64,000 bases of DNA, from the NCBI RefSeq assembly GCF_000247815.1, contig NC_021674.1, forward strand, positions 79,702,744 to 79,766,743, given 5' to 3'. Every line of letters starts with the position of its first letter. Positions within the stretch are counted from its first letter, which is position 1. The position numbers were made by a program, and so were the translations under genes. The notes under the pieces are model-generated. The model saw only the letters and a list, made by a program, of their open reading frames with translations. It made no database searches and had not been told where the DNA came from. Origin of the DNA: Ficedula albicollis (taxonomy: Eukaryota; Chordata; Aves; Passeriformes; Muscicapidae). This document shows positions 13,600 to 25,700 of the stretch, one piece after another.

Positions 13600-15310
13600 T
13601 TTTTAAATTGAGGATCTTCTCCATCAAGGTCTCCATTAATGCCACATCCTCCAGTGCTATGGATCTTTCTCCACCAGTGAGTTGACTTCCATTACACTGG
13701 CATAAATTTGAATGCTAATAACTGAGAGGAGGTTGATACCAGAAAAGTATGTCTGGAGGTGGCAGTCTCCACGAAACCATCTCAAAAAGCAAGAAGAAAT
13801 TATTGCCTTGGAGAGTCTGCCAAGAACTGTCTGGGACTAGCTGTGATGTGCTTCAAACTCCCGAGCTAACCCCACACTGACCAGCTGGAGCCTGAGATGC
13901 CAGAGGGAGCCTGCCTGTGGGATACTCCGTGGCTCTGAGTGCTGGAGGCAGCACACAACACCACGGGTAAGCTGCATGAGGCCAGCACTTCTGGAATTAC
14001 AAGGCAGAGAGAAATACTGCCGGTGCTGAATTTTCCGGGAAAATGGAAACAGGTAAGTGAGGAAAGTACAAAGTCAGCTTTAGGTCAATTCTGCAGAGGA
14101 AAATGAACACAATAGACAGCTTTATTTTTGACAATAGCTGATCCTGAAGATGTTTTTAATCATTTTCTATCCACTCAGACAGAGAGAGTTATCTGTGAAA
14201 CTGGTAAAAAATATTTGAGAAATGTTTCACTGCCCCTGAAATGAGCAGTGTGTTTTTAAACTGAGAGTGTACAGAGGAGGGGAAGGCCTAACATAGTTTG
14301 TGATTGATCTAAGGTTTCCCAGTCAATCTTGCAATTTTAGGGATGGTAAAACAGCAGCTTGTTATCTGTAACAAAAAAAACTTGCCCCAAACCCTTAAAT
14401 TCCAAGACAGCAAGAGTGGGAAACAAAGAAGTACTGCCGTGAAGATAATTAACCCTTGACAACAAAACAAAAATTCTTGCACAAAGGACAGCTGCCTAGC
14501 TCACATTGAAGCTTAGGGCAAATGTTAATTCTCCCATAGCTGACTTACAGATTATCTGAAATATCTTATCAGAAAAGAAAAAGCAAGTCCCAAACCCAAA
14601 GGCCATAAAAACAGATCATGGAGCTCCCTGAAGTACAGAAAGAGCACACGGCATGACTAAGAGCCAGTGACTGAAAAGAAACATCCAGGAGTTGTAATGA
14701 TTTTCTTGTCTTGCCAGAACATGCAGGCATCAGAAGTCATGACAACAGAAAGAGAATCTGGATGCCTTCAGTGGGGTTCTTTTTTGCTCTGCCCTTTATT
14801 TTCTCCTCCTCACATGTGAGGGAGGAGAAGTTGTTTCTGGTGAACCTGTTTGCTTTTGCCCTGGTGCCAGAAGGAAACCCTGGTATCCTGCCTGGTGAAA
14901 TACAACAGAATGGAGACATACACATCACTAGAGGGACTGAGTGATATCTCTTGCCCTGGTTGCACACCTGTTAAGTCCCAATGGCATTGGAGTTGCCTGG
15001 GTTGATGCTGCTCTTTAGTGGTGCCAGACATTTTTCTGGATGTGACTGTGATTTCCAAACCCTGTCACTGCCCAAGTGTGAATCTCAATGATGTCAACAG
15101 AAAATGGTGTCAGGTCCTGTTTGCTCAGAGGTGTTCTTCTTAACAGTGTTGGAGAAGATGCTAAATGAGTTGACCTGAAACCAAGTGCTGTACCAAGAAT
15201 GTCCTAGACAGCCTGCTGGGAACAAGGACACAGGCATTACACACAGTGTTACTGGCACAAAGAGGAATTTTCAAATGTACTGTCAGAAAAAGGATAAATT
15301 TTATTCCCAT
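13600..15310. other. Unique sequence, no gene recognised
   Basis: No transposon, exon or RNA gene could be supported. Only short A and T runs are present. Confidence 0.45.
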
Positions 15311-15449
15311 TGAGGGTTTATTAGAGATGGGTGTAAGAGTAAGTTATAAAATGTGAGAAATGTATTGATGTTAATAGTCCTGAGGGTTTGTTAGAGATGG
15401 GTGTAAGAGTAAGTTAAAAAATGTGAGAAATGTATTGATGTTAATAGTC
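15311..15449. repeat. Two-copy tandem duplication, 70-bp unit
   Basis: TGAGGGTTT begins at 15311 and 15381, and both copies run to TGATGTTAATAGTC. Two substitutions are seen. The second copy runs directly into the next duplication. Confidence 0.95.
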
Positions 15450-15544
15450 AGAGGTAATATGTATCAAGTGTTGAGTCCCTTTCAAGGGACACCATTCAGA
15501 GGTAATATGTATCGAGTGTTGAGTCCCTTTCAAGAGACACCATT
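15448..15544. repeat. Two-copy tandem duplication, 48-bp unit
   Basis: TCAGAGGTAATATGTATC begins at 15448 and 15496, and both copies end in ACACCATT. Two A/G differences are seen. It abuts the 70-bp duplication with no intervening sequence. Confidence 0.95.
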
Positions 15545-15969
15545 ACTGGAGTGGCTGTGGATCAAAACTAGTGAGAAGCGTTTGAGGACATCTTCCAAGA
15601 GATCAAGTGACTGCTCACTATTAGATAAAATGTTGAGAATCCCCTGGACTCTCAGTCCAGCAAAAGTTACCTTCAACTTCAGGCAAAAAAAAGGAATGGA
15701 AGGAAGGTGCATTGATCTAGTACTCACTGCTGGGGTAAGGACAGGAGAAATAAGCCTTTTAGAAGAAACAAAAAAACCCCAAAGATACCCTAAACCCCCA
15801 AGAAAACCAAGGAAAATTGTATAGCAATATCAAGAGCTGCTGAGATATACTAGTGTTACCAAACCCCAGAAACAAAGAAGGGTGATCAGGTTCAGAGGAG
15901 GTCTTGACTGAACAGGGAGATTTGCCTCAAATATTCTGCCCTCAGCCTACAGCTCTCTGAACTGAAAAT
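15545..15969. other. Spacer between duplications, no gene recognised
   Basis: An open frame running through the two preceding duplications extends to about 15824. It has no recognisable domain and is probably chance. Confidence 0.45.
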
Positions 15970-16315
15970 GCTTCAAGTCCCAGTTTTTTCCAGTACAAAA
16001 GTTTAGGGAGGAAGAAGTAGTTTGATGACTGAAAAATGCTGGAGAACAGGATTGTTTAAATTGGAGTTTGTAATCTCTGAATGTATGATTAGCATGCAAA
16101 ACCAAACATTAGTCATGATTTATAGCTCCCATCTTATCCAAGGCTTCAAGTCCCAGTTTTTTCCAGTACAAAAGTTTAGGGAGGAAGAAGTAGTTTGATG
16201 ACTGAAAAATGCTGGAGAACAGGATTGTTTAAATTGGAGTTTGTAATCTCTGAATGTATGATTAGCATGCAAAACCAAACATTAGTCATGATTTATAGCT
16301 CCCATCTTATCCAAG
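15970..16315. repeat. Two-copy tandem duplication, 173-bp unit, apparently identical
   Basis: GCTTCAAGTCCCAG begins at 15970 and at 16143, and both copies run to CATCTTATCCAAG. I saw no difference between the copies, so this is either a very recent event or an assembly duplication. Confidence 0.95.
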
Positions 16316-18970
16316 ACTGTCTCGAGCAGGTGACATCCACACCGAGGACCAGAACTAAAGCACTGATTCTGTGTTCCTGTGTACGTGTTGGATTATTGTC
16401 AGAAAGACATCAAACAGAAACAATCCAGGGGTTTTGTATCTCTCCCCTCCCAGGCTGGTACCTCAGAACTAGGCTGACCAGAGGATCATCTGCCTGCCCT
16501 TCTGCCTCGCTGGGCTGTGGCTGTGTTCCTGGCTGTGAAATGCTCAGTGCCAGCAGAAGCTGTGCACAGCTTTCCTGCCCGGGGTGTGTGATGGCTTGGT
16601 GGGGATTCCTCTCCGTGGATGCTGCAGAAGGTTGTTTCATAGTCTTCAAATCCTGGAGCACCTCCCCAGCCCAGCAATCAGTATCTGTCCTCAAGGGAAG
16701 CCTGGGGTCAGAGGAGCCTGCTAGTTCTAGGGGGGCAGTTAGGGAACTGGAAATTATTAGCAGTCTGAACACAGGTTTGTGAAAGCAGACCTGAGCTCTG
16801 TCATATATGCAGCATGACTGGTGGCCAAAGGATGAGTGTGGAAAGTGAAATGTGAGCATTTTCATGTGTAGTGGGCATGCAAGAGTTAGCTGCTTCTGAG
16901 ATTTGCAGGATTATCTGGAAATGAAACAATTTCTGGTTCAAGGCAGAAATAGAGCTGAAACTGTTTAGAAAAAGAACAAAATCCTGTTTGTTGTTTTTCT
17001 TTCTAAGAAAAGTCTGTTGTTTAAGGATAGTGATTCTAAACATATGACAGAGAAAACAGCATTCAGAAAGTCATTGTGTGCTCAAAATATCCATGCTTAA
17101 AAATGTAGTGTTTTCATATAGTGCTTTATTTTAGATTGTTTGACAGAGGCATAAAGTTAGATTTGCTGGGTCCTCAGGTTACTTGTATGAACATTTTATT
17201 TGCATGTACAGTTAAGCCCCAAATACATTTTAAGACTACACATATCTATGAATTTGGGCCAAGTTCTTAAATGCAATACAGATTTGGAATAGCATGCATG
17301 ACTTCCTATGGTACCTAAGACACTGCATTAATCATGTGTCCATATTGAGGGACTTTGATATTTTTAATCTCATCCATGTTCATTATAACATTTTGACTTG
17401 CATGAATCCAAAAATGCAAAAGAAAAGTGGGACATGAAATGAACCTCTTCCAGCATCTTTATCAATGCAGTACATTTCTCCCAGAAGGACAGAGTGTGCC
17501 TAATCAGACAATGAAAGGCCAAGAGACTCACCAGGAGACTACAAATCCATTAATTTGGTATCACTTGTGGGAAAAAGCTGGAAGCAATTGCAGGATTTGT
17601 TAAGCAAAAGGCTTGGCAAAGTCAATTGATTAGGGAGGTTTCAGAGAAAGCTGTTCTTGCTGAGCTGCCAAGGTAGAAGGTCCAGGAAATTTTAAAGTGT
17701 CTTGTTGGCACCATGTGAAACAGAATGGGTGCTGCCATGTAAGAAAAGCTGAAAAGCTATATGAAGTTGTTGTTGGTTTTTTTTAAAGAGAGGACAAGTA
17801 TCTGATATTTCACCAGAAATCCACTCCATTGTCTCATTTTGCTGCATTAAATCTCCACAGAGTCCAGTGCATACAAGGGACTGACAAATGCAACTGTTAT
17901 GTAATAAATACTCATTACAAGTGTTAGAGTAAAGAATCTCTGTCAAGAGAAAAGCCTTTCCTGAGATGAAACTGTTTTTAAATAGGGGAGACTCTCACTC
18001 AGCAAGCACATAACTCAGTGTTTGTCCATTTTTTTTGTTCCTGATCCGCCTCACCAGCTGAAAACTCAAAACCAGGAGAGAGACAATGCTTTCTACAGCA
18101 TACCAAATTAAAAGCTATCCTCAAACACTCCAGGATTTCAGAAGGAAGGATGATACATCTCTGAATAAAGTGGAATTGTGTCCAAATCTGCTAAAAAATG
18201 AATGGGGAGAAGGTATTACAGCAAGAATTTTCACACAGTCAGCAATCAGACGTAAGAAAAATCTATTGTAGATGGCCTCTGTTTCACAGATAATGAGGTA
18301 AAGAGACCCAGGTTAGGTGTCTGGAGAGAAGGAGCTGCTCCCCAGCATCTTTCCAGAGACAGTGTGGAGACATGGGGATGAACTGAACCCTGACTGCTGT
18401 GCTCTGCAAGGCAGCCAAGGTGTCAGCTCTAAGTTGCCATCCTGTTGGTTGTTAGAAAAAACACTTAGGAAAATGAACTGTCCTTTTCTGTTGTGTGATT
18501 CTCCATACATTCCAAATGGAAAGGGAAATTAGGTATGTGGTTTTTTTGTTTCAAGAAGTGCCTACATAAGAAGACAGGTTCCAAGGGAAAAAAACAAAAG
18601 ACTTCTGACATGCTTGTTCTTTGTAATAAGAATACAAAAATGGTTTAATGTGGTTGGTTGCTTTTTCAGGACTCTTTGCATTTTGCTTTATACAAACAGA
18701 ACAAAGGGTCAATGACTGGGCTACTGAAAAAAACAAGTTTTGTTTCTCCCCATGGAGGAGAAAAAAGAAACTGAGAGAAGTTCGTGCTCCCCTTGATGAA
18801 AAAAGACTGTGTAACTTATATTCTGATCTATGGGACTTGTGGTTTTGACAACAGAGAGGTCAGTTATAAAAACTTCTAAAATAAGCAAAATAATTAGCAT
18901 CTTTTCTCAGGGGCACCTATGGAACCCTCACATATTTATCAGTGGGAATAAAACTTGGACATTTCTGTTC
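16316..18970. other. Unique AT-rich sequence, no gene recognised
   Basis: A 195-codon open frame begins in the second 173-bp copy and ends at 16782. It is the longest frame outside the simple-repeat arrays but shows no domain, so I do not call it. The rest is AT-rich non-coding sequence. Confidence 0.45.
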
Positions 18971-19617
18971 AGAGGAGAGGAGAGGAGAGGAGAGGAGAGG
19001 AGAGGAGAGGAGAGGAGAGGAGAGGAGAGGAGAGGAGAGGAGAGGAGAGGAGAGGAGAGGAGAGGAGAGGAGAGGAGAGGAGAGGAGAGGAGAGGAGAGG
19101 AGAGGAGAGGAGAGGAGAGGAGAGGAGAGGAGAGGAGAGGAGAGGAGAGGAGAGGAGAGGAGAGGAGAGGAGAGGAGAGGAGAGGAGAGGAGAGGAGAGG
19201 AGAGGAGAGGAGAGGAGAGGAGAGGAGAGGAGAGGAGAGGAGAGGAGAGGAGAGGAGAGGAGAGGAGAGGAGAGGAGAGGAGAGGAGAGGAGAGGAGAGG
19301 AGAGGAGAGGAGAGGAGAGGAGAGGAGAGGAGAGGAGAGGAGAGGAGAGGAGAGGAGAGGAGAGGAGAGGAGAGGAGAGGAGAGGAGAGGAGAGGAGAGG
19401 AGAGGAGAGGAGAGGAGAGGAGAGGAGAGGAGAGGAGAGGAGAGGAGAGGAGAGGAGAGGAGAGGAGAGGAGAGGAGAGGAGAGGAGAGGAGAGGAGAGG
19501 AGAGGAGAGGAGAGGAGAGGAGAGGAGAGGAGAGGAGAGGAGAGGAGAGGAGAGGAGAGGAGAGGAGAGGAGAGGAGAGGAGAGGAGAGGAGAGGAGAGG
19601 AGAGGAGAGGAGAGGAG
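18971..19617. repeat. AGAGG pentanucleotide array (about 129 units)
   Basis: About 647 bp of AGAGG with no interruption seen, purine-only on the plus strand. Length divisible by neither 2 nor 3 makes all six frames nearly open, producing spurious glutamate/arginine/glycine and leucine/serine/proline proteins up to 321 codons. Mirror-symmetric purine tracts of this kind are known to adopt triplex (H-DNA) structure. The perfection over 647 bp suggests recent expansion or consensus smoothing. Confidence 0.98.
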
Positions 19618-21430
19618 ACATGCTGAATGTGCCTGGATGCAGGCAGGGAGACAGGCACATAATCTCAAGGAAGGTAGCCTGTGCAAGAATTGTGATTGCT
19701 TGGCCCTCCTTGGCCTATCTGAAAGAGAGGATTGGTCAAGACTAGCCACTCACAGAAACAGAAATGTTTCTGGGGCCACCTCTCCCTGTTCCTGAGGAGT
19801 GTGTCCTGCCCTTTTTCCCTCACAGGCATGGTTAATTATCTCTCAGCCAGTTTAATGAGCTGAATCAGTTCACCAAGGCCAGACTGAGAGCAAGAGCTGA
19901 TGTGAGAGAAGCAGCCAGACACATATCCAAATGCATGCAGGGGAGAGAGGAGGGGAGTAGGGAGAGGGCCTGTGCTTTAGCCCTGCCAGTGAGCAGCTGG
20001 AGTCAGCCTTTCCCACCTTGGTAAACCTCACCCAAGGCAGTGGGTGGCCAGTGCTTCAGCCCAGCTGGCCGCGGGGGCTGCCCCAGATGGGGCTGGGGGA
20101 CTCCCACTTCTCTTGTTGAAAATAGCTGCCTTCCCTGGAGCAGATTCTGCTGCCTGTGTGCCAGGTCAGGCTGTCAGAGAAACCCCGAAATCCCATGTCC
20201 CAGGAAAATAGAGCAGTTTAGTCCATGTATCTGCAGGCATGGGCTGCCCATGACCAAAGACACCTAAAATGTTCTTGGTTGTCCTTGGGTGCTGCTTACT
20301 TCTCTGAGGAAACTGCTGACATTTCCTCAAGAAACAGAAGCATCACAATGGCACTCTAATTTCTGGTAGCAGAGGTTTTGCATGTACTAAAAACAGGCAC
20401 AGCCACCATGGCTTACTTACAGGCTTGGGAGGAGGGTTTGGCAGGGATGAAATCTCTGCAAAAAGTCTTTTCAAAGCGACCCCTCCTCTCTGTGCTGCTG
20501 ACAGTCTTGGCACTGTCCAGATCACGACTCTTGGCTGTAATCCAGGTTTCTCCTGGATGCACTTACTGAATCTCCTCCCCTTATTTTCCTCAGTGTGTTT
20601 GGTAGACAAAGCCACACAATGGGGTTTAGTGAGAGTTTAGTTTTCTATCCCAAGTGCTAGTTCTCAGGGGAAGAAAAAGACATCCACACCCTTTAATTAT
20701 GATTAGTTGCTGCCTTTCAGTTTTGGAGACCCAGCCTTGATGCCACACTTTCTAGAGCTCAGGGGTGGGCTGTAATCAGTTCTGGCCAGGCCTCCTGGCA
20801 AATGAATCAATGCAGTATCTCCTTGGAAGATTTTTTCGTCTTTGCAATTTGTCAGGAGCTGTGGACATACTTCCAAGCCTTCTGTTGGCAGAGTGGTGCA
20901 TATGTTTAGTATGAAGTATGTTTGTGTGATTATAGTAAGTTAATATATACCTAAAAACCAAAGGTGTAATAAGATTAGTAAATTTTAAGGTGGAGCATCC
21001 AGTCTCAGTTTTGAGGAGAACATATTCCCTGGGAGTCTGTAAGGACCTGGCATGCTCAATAAAGTGCCTTCAAAGCATGTGAATGAGATGGTGTCTGTAT
21101 CTTGGACAAGAGAATCTATTTTTAGGCATCATGTTTTGACATTTTCTCTGCACATTGATGCTTTGTGGTTTCTGAAGAGAAACTCCTCAATCTGGGGCAA
21201 CAATCATATAGGAAGCCTCACAGGAAGCAGATTTTAAGAAAAGGATGTATGGATTAGTGATTTGAGATGCAGCAAAGCACAGGGTAAGCAGCTAAACTGG
21301 ATCCTTGAAGAGTGTGAATTATTTAAATATCAGTTAGCAGGATCACAGAGAGCAAATCCAGGATGATATTGCTATTAACAAAAGTTGCCCGAAAATATCC
21401 CATCAGCATGTTTGGCGCTGGGCAGGGGAG
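19618..21430. other. Unique sequence, no gene recognised
   Basis: A somewhat GC-richer patch at about 19920-20180 is followed by AT-rich sequence. No exon or repeat family was recognised. Confidence 0.45.
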
Positions 21431-21489
21431 AGTTGTGAATGGAGAGCTAGCTGTGCAGCTGGTTCAGTGCAGATCCTTTGTGGAGAAGA

Positions 21490-21650
21490 CAACAGCTCCT
21501 CAGCTGGATGGATGGTAGGTGGAGGGAGGGATTCAATGAGTTCCTATAGCTCCAGGTGTGCCTGCTGAATCTCTCTCTAGAGCGAGAATATCTCTGCGTT
21601 GGGGCAAGCTTGCAAATGGTTTTGGAGTCCCCTATCCACATATAGCCAAG
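21490..21650. repeat. Diverged direct repeat, left copy
   Basis: This segment contains GAGTTCC-ATAG, then AGGTGTGCCTGCTGAA, then GGGGCAA and AGTCCC-TATCCAC. The same blocks in the same order and orientation occur at about 22590-22740. Indels and many substitutions separate the two copies. The family is unknown to me. It could be an old dispersed repeat or a pair of ancient LTR-like ends bracketing the GC-rich block. Confidence 0.65.
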
Positions 21651-21965
21651 CAGTACTGCTAGATTAAGGCGAATTGTCAAAGCTCATTGCATTTTCACCT
21701 CCATAAGACCATTATTTCCAGCTGATCCTGTCTAAAATAAGAACGAAAAATCAATGAATCCCAGATCCATGTAATCTATTCTTAAAATGTAATGGAACCT
21801 CATCAGTAATGTCTGGTAATTTGCTATCAGCTTGGTCAAGGACAGACAAATTACTTAATTACACGTAACAGTTATTCTGTAAAGACTTAGGAAAACACAG
21901 ATAAACGTAACTAATCCCTCTTTATTTATTCCCTGCAAACAAAAGCCTGAGGGTTTCTGAAGAGG

Positions 21966-21983
21966 AAAAAAAAAAAAAAAAAA
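21966..21983. repeat. Poly-A tract (18 nt)
   Basis: An uninterrupted A18 run just left of the CpG-rich block. No upstream retrocopy body was recognised. Confidence 0.9.
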
Positions 21984-22113
21984 GCGCTTTGCAATTAAGA
22001 TAATTAGGGACGGCTGTCGCTCAAACCGCGCCGCAGCCCCGGGGCGGGTTCCGTGCAATGCGCGGCCGCTGCCACCGGGCGGCGCCGTGCGCGGGCGGCG
22101 CCTCCGGGCGGGG

Positions 22114-22433
<320 letters not shown>

Positions 22434-22589
22434 CTGTGCTCCGGCCCGCCCGTGCCTGGGAGCTGTAGCATAGGCAGGGTCATGAGTGTTTAGAGGAGAA
22501 GGGTCAGAGGGGAACTCTGCCAGCCTCACGGTCTGGCTCGTAGAAGGTGCAAGGAAAGTTCCCCCGGCGTGCCCCTATTGCTCCTGGCC

Positions 22590-22740
22590 CCTTGGGCTGG
22601 CTGGATAGGAGAAGGGAGAGAGTTCCCATAGCCCCATCCAGCTTTAGGTGTGCCTGCTGAAACCATCTCCAGTGGGAGCACACTGGGGCAACCTTGAAAA
22701 TCGTCCTGCAGTCCCATATCCACCATAGCTGCATGTGGAA
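22590..22740. repeat. Diverged direct repeat, right copy
   Basis: Partner of the segment at 21490-21650. Shared blocks are GAGTTCC-ATAG, AGGTGTGCCTGCTGAA, GGGGCAA and AGTCCCATATCCAC. It sits about 1.1 kb to the right, on the other side of the CpG-rich block. Confidence 0.65.
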
Positions 22741-22744
22741 CATC

Positions 22745-25700
22745 CACTGCTTCCTACCTTCATGCCAAAGCTGCTTCTATTTACTTGAGAATAAAACATG
22801 ATTGCAATCAGGAGACACAAATCTTCAGATGACTTGGCATTTTTCTTCCTTGAGTGACTGCATTTCTCCAGGTGATGCCTTTCCTTTTAAAGAAAATCAT
22901 CACAACAGCAATTTGTGGGATATAGGGTCTGTGCTCTTCACATCAAAACAAGAGGAGTTTTCACTGAACTGCTACCTGATCAGGATTAAAAGATGATACC
23001 ACTGAAGTTACCTACACTTCATTCTGCACCCATCTCTGGTTTGCATCCTGCCAATCTGACCTTTCCCCTGGGGCAGGATCTGTGATTCCTGAAGGTACAA
23101 TAGGTGACCCATGCTTCACATCATTCTGTCTTCATGGAAAAAATGCCTTATGAGCAGTGGGTGGTGATATTTGAGGGTAGTTACTATCCAAATGCTGAAG
23201 GGATCTTCAGGTTGAAGGGAAGCTGGTGGAATGCCAAAGGAAGCCTTACCTCTGCAGTGAGTGAGGGAAGACTCTCAGCTCTCTGTCCCCTTCTTGGTTA
23301 CAAACACAGGTAACTCCTCCTTGATGGAGACAGTCTTACGTTCCCTTTACAGACTACAGGAACCAAAAAAGACACAGAAAAATGAGTGTTCTGGGTGCTA
23401 AGTGTTAGAACATAATCACAGCAAAAAAGAAAAGCAAGAAAAGTCAAAGCAGCCCCTCTGGAGGGAAAAAAAATAACCAAAGAGACTATAATAAATTCTA
23501 ACCAAAAGACAAAATAGTATTCCCTTCCTAAAGCACATGCAACACAAGAGATGAAGAAAAAGGCAGCCTGATTCTATTAACCAAGTATTAACACCCCTGG
23601 CTAAAGAAACCCTGCAAAAAGGAAGGATTAACATTTTCAATAAAGGGGACCAGATATTGCAGTGCTAATCATCAGCACTCTCCACCGACAGAAGAATAGA
23701 AAATAATGTTCTTAATAGTGTGAAAGGGAACAGGAGATACACAGGCGAAGAATCAGAGGTTGCTGCTAGTAAATGACAAATAACTTGGTTAGAAAAAGGC
23801 ATCACAACTAGGGGATGTCTTTGCAAGAAATAGTAACTATGCAAATTGTCCCAGCATCTCTGTGTCTGGCTGAGCTGCAGCTCTGCCAGTGGGTGTTGTG
23901 GAAAGGGTTTAGCACTGAACATCGAGGCCATGTTTTGCATCGCGATTTTCTATTCACCATTTTTTGAAGAACAGACCCTGAATGTCCTATACATTGCACA
24001 GTCTTGCAAAAATCATACTAATTTACTGGGTAGCTCTGAAGTGTAGCGCCTTGTGCTCTTGTGCTGCCTGCCATTGCGGTAGCAGCCTGCCTGTTACGTT
24101 AAGGTGCATGTGGAGAGACGGGGAAGAGCGCTGTGTGATTTAGTGTAAACAGTCACAGTCTCTTTACCACTGAGTCTGCCTGAAGTTGGCCTTCATTCAG
24201 CACTGGCCTCTAGAAGCCAAGCAGGACTGGGCCATTCCCATCCCTACAGAGCAGCTTGCCAGGCATTACAGGTAAGGAAATTCTGGGCAGGGATCTCAAC
24301 TCAGAAGGAGGGACGAGGGTTCTGAGGAGGGCAGCTGAAGGCTTTTGGCTTCTTTCTGCTGCCACCCTTGTTAGCACTGCATTTCTCTGTGACAGTCAGT
24401 GGCATCCAGACAGTTTGGATATCTGGAGCTATGGGTGCATGTGCACTTTGTGCCCCTGTGGGCTGTAGAGCTGATGTGGCTCTGTGTGTGCATTGTTCGG
24501 TATCATACAGCGTGCGATCAAACCTGCTTCTATCCTTCCAAAAGCCTCCTCAGGGAAATGTAGCTCTTACACTGCCATGAAGAGAAGACTTGGGTTCAGA
24601 TAAAATGCATCACTTCTGGCTCCGCAGAACTGGAGCTTTAGGTTATTTTTAACTTCTTTCATGAGATGATAAAATACTGGGGAGGGGGTTTTGCTCTTTT
24701 CCTGCTTTCATGCAACACTGGGGCCTGTGAGTGCTGCCATCATACGACATGATTGAATATAACCAAGAATCCTCTTGCTCTATACCCTAATATGCCTACA
24801 GAGCCAATTAACATTCACGTTGTTCACAGGTGGCATCTTGTCCATTTTTGAGCGACAGTTCTTTGGAGAACAATGCAGATACACTCAGTATTAGATTCCC
24901 CACATTTACAGACTCAAGGAGAAAAACTGTCCTCTCTCGAGACTTCCAGGGCATTTAAGCAGGCAGAATTTAATTACTGACAGCATATAAGGATGTTCTC
25001 TGAGCTTCTTGGAACAAGAACGAAGAAGCAGGAGCAGGACCAGGAGCGCAGACAACCCACATGTTTACTCAGAGGGCTCCTTCCCAAGTTTGCTGAATCA
25101 TGAATGTCTCTGACGCAGGGAATTCTCTCCCTGCTGCTTGTTTCAATCTGTGCTGTATTAGGATGCAGAGCTCTGGTTTACAATGTGTTTTGATTTGGCT
25201 GGGGGTGAAAGGTTCTCAATTTTAAGTACCTTTTTCCCCCCCTTATTAGCCCATACAGTATCAGAGAGTCCATTGTATCCTCAAAATTTCATTCCTGGAT
25301 CCAGTGTCTGAGGTTTCTCTGAAGTTTCCTTAGGGGCCCTTCAGTTCACGAGAACACTGTTACCAAGAGATTAAATGAATTAAAAATTGATGACTGTTCT
25401 GTACTGAATGTCTTGCAGTCAAGGATATTTAAACAGATAGCAGGGAGGGTGGAGGGAAGATTGTTTGCCAGAGTATTTTTTTCCTGTTTTTAAATAATAG
25501 TTTTATGGAGAGAGGGAGGAGGATAGGGAAGTGTGGAGCAGAGGGAGTGTCTGATGATTCTGGGTAAGGCAATTCCTCTTATAAATGCAATATTGAGCAA
25601 AAATAGAGTGCTCTAAGAGGCACTTTGCCTAAACAAGACAGAGGACACTCAGAGAGAAATCAGAGAATTTTGAAAATCAAATAAAATTTGAACCCAAAGC

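Noticed and set aside
16195..16782. 195-codon frame
   Set aside because: It begins inside a tandem duplication, has no recognisable domain, and overlaps a 151-codon frame on the other strand.
18830..19795. Frames of 223-321 codons on both strands
   Set aside because: They are translations of the AGAGG array. All frames are open because the repeat contains no stop codon.
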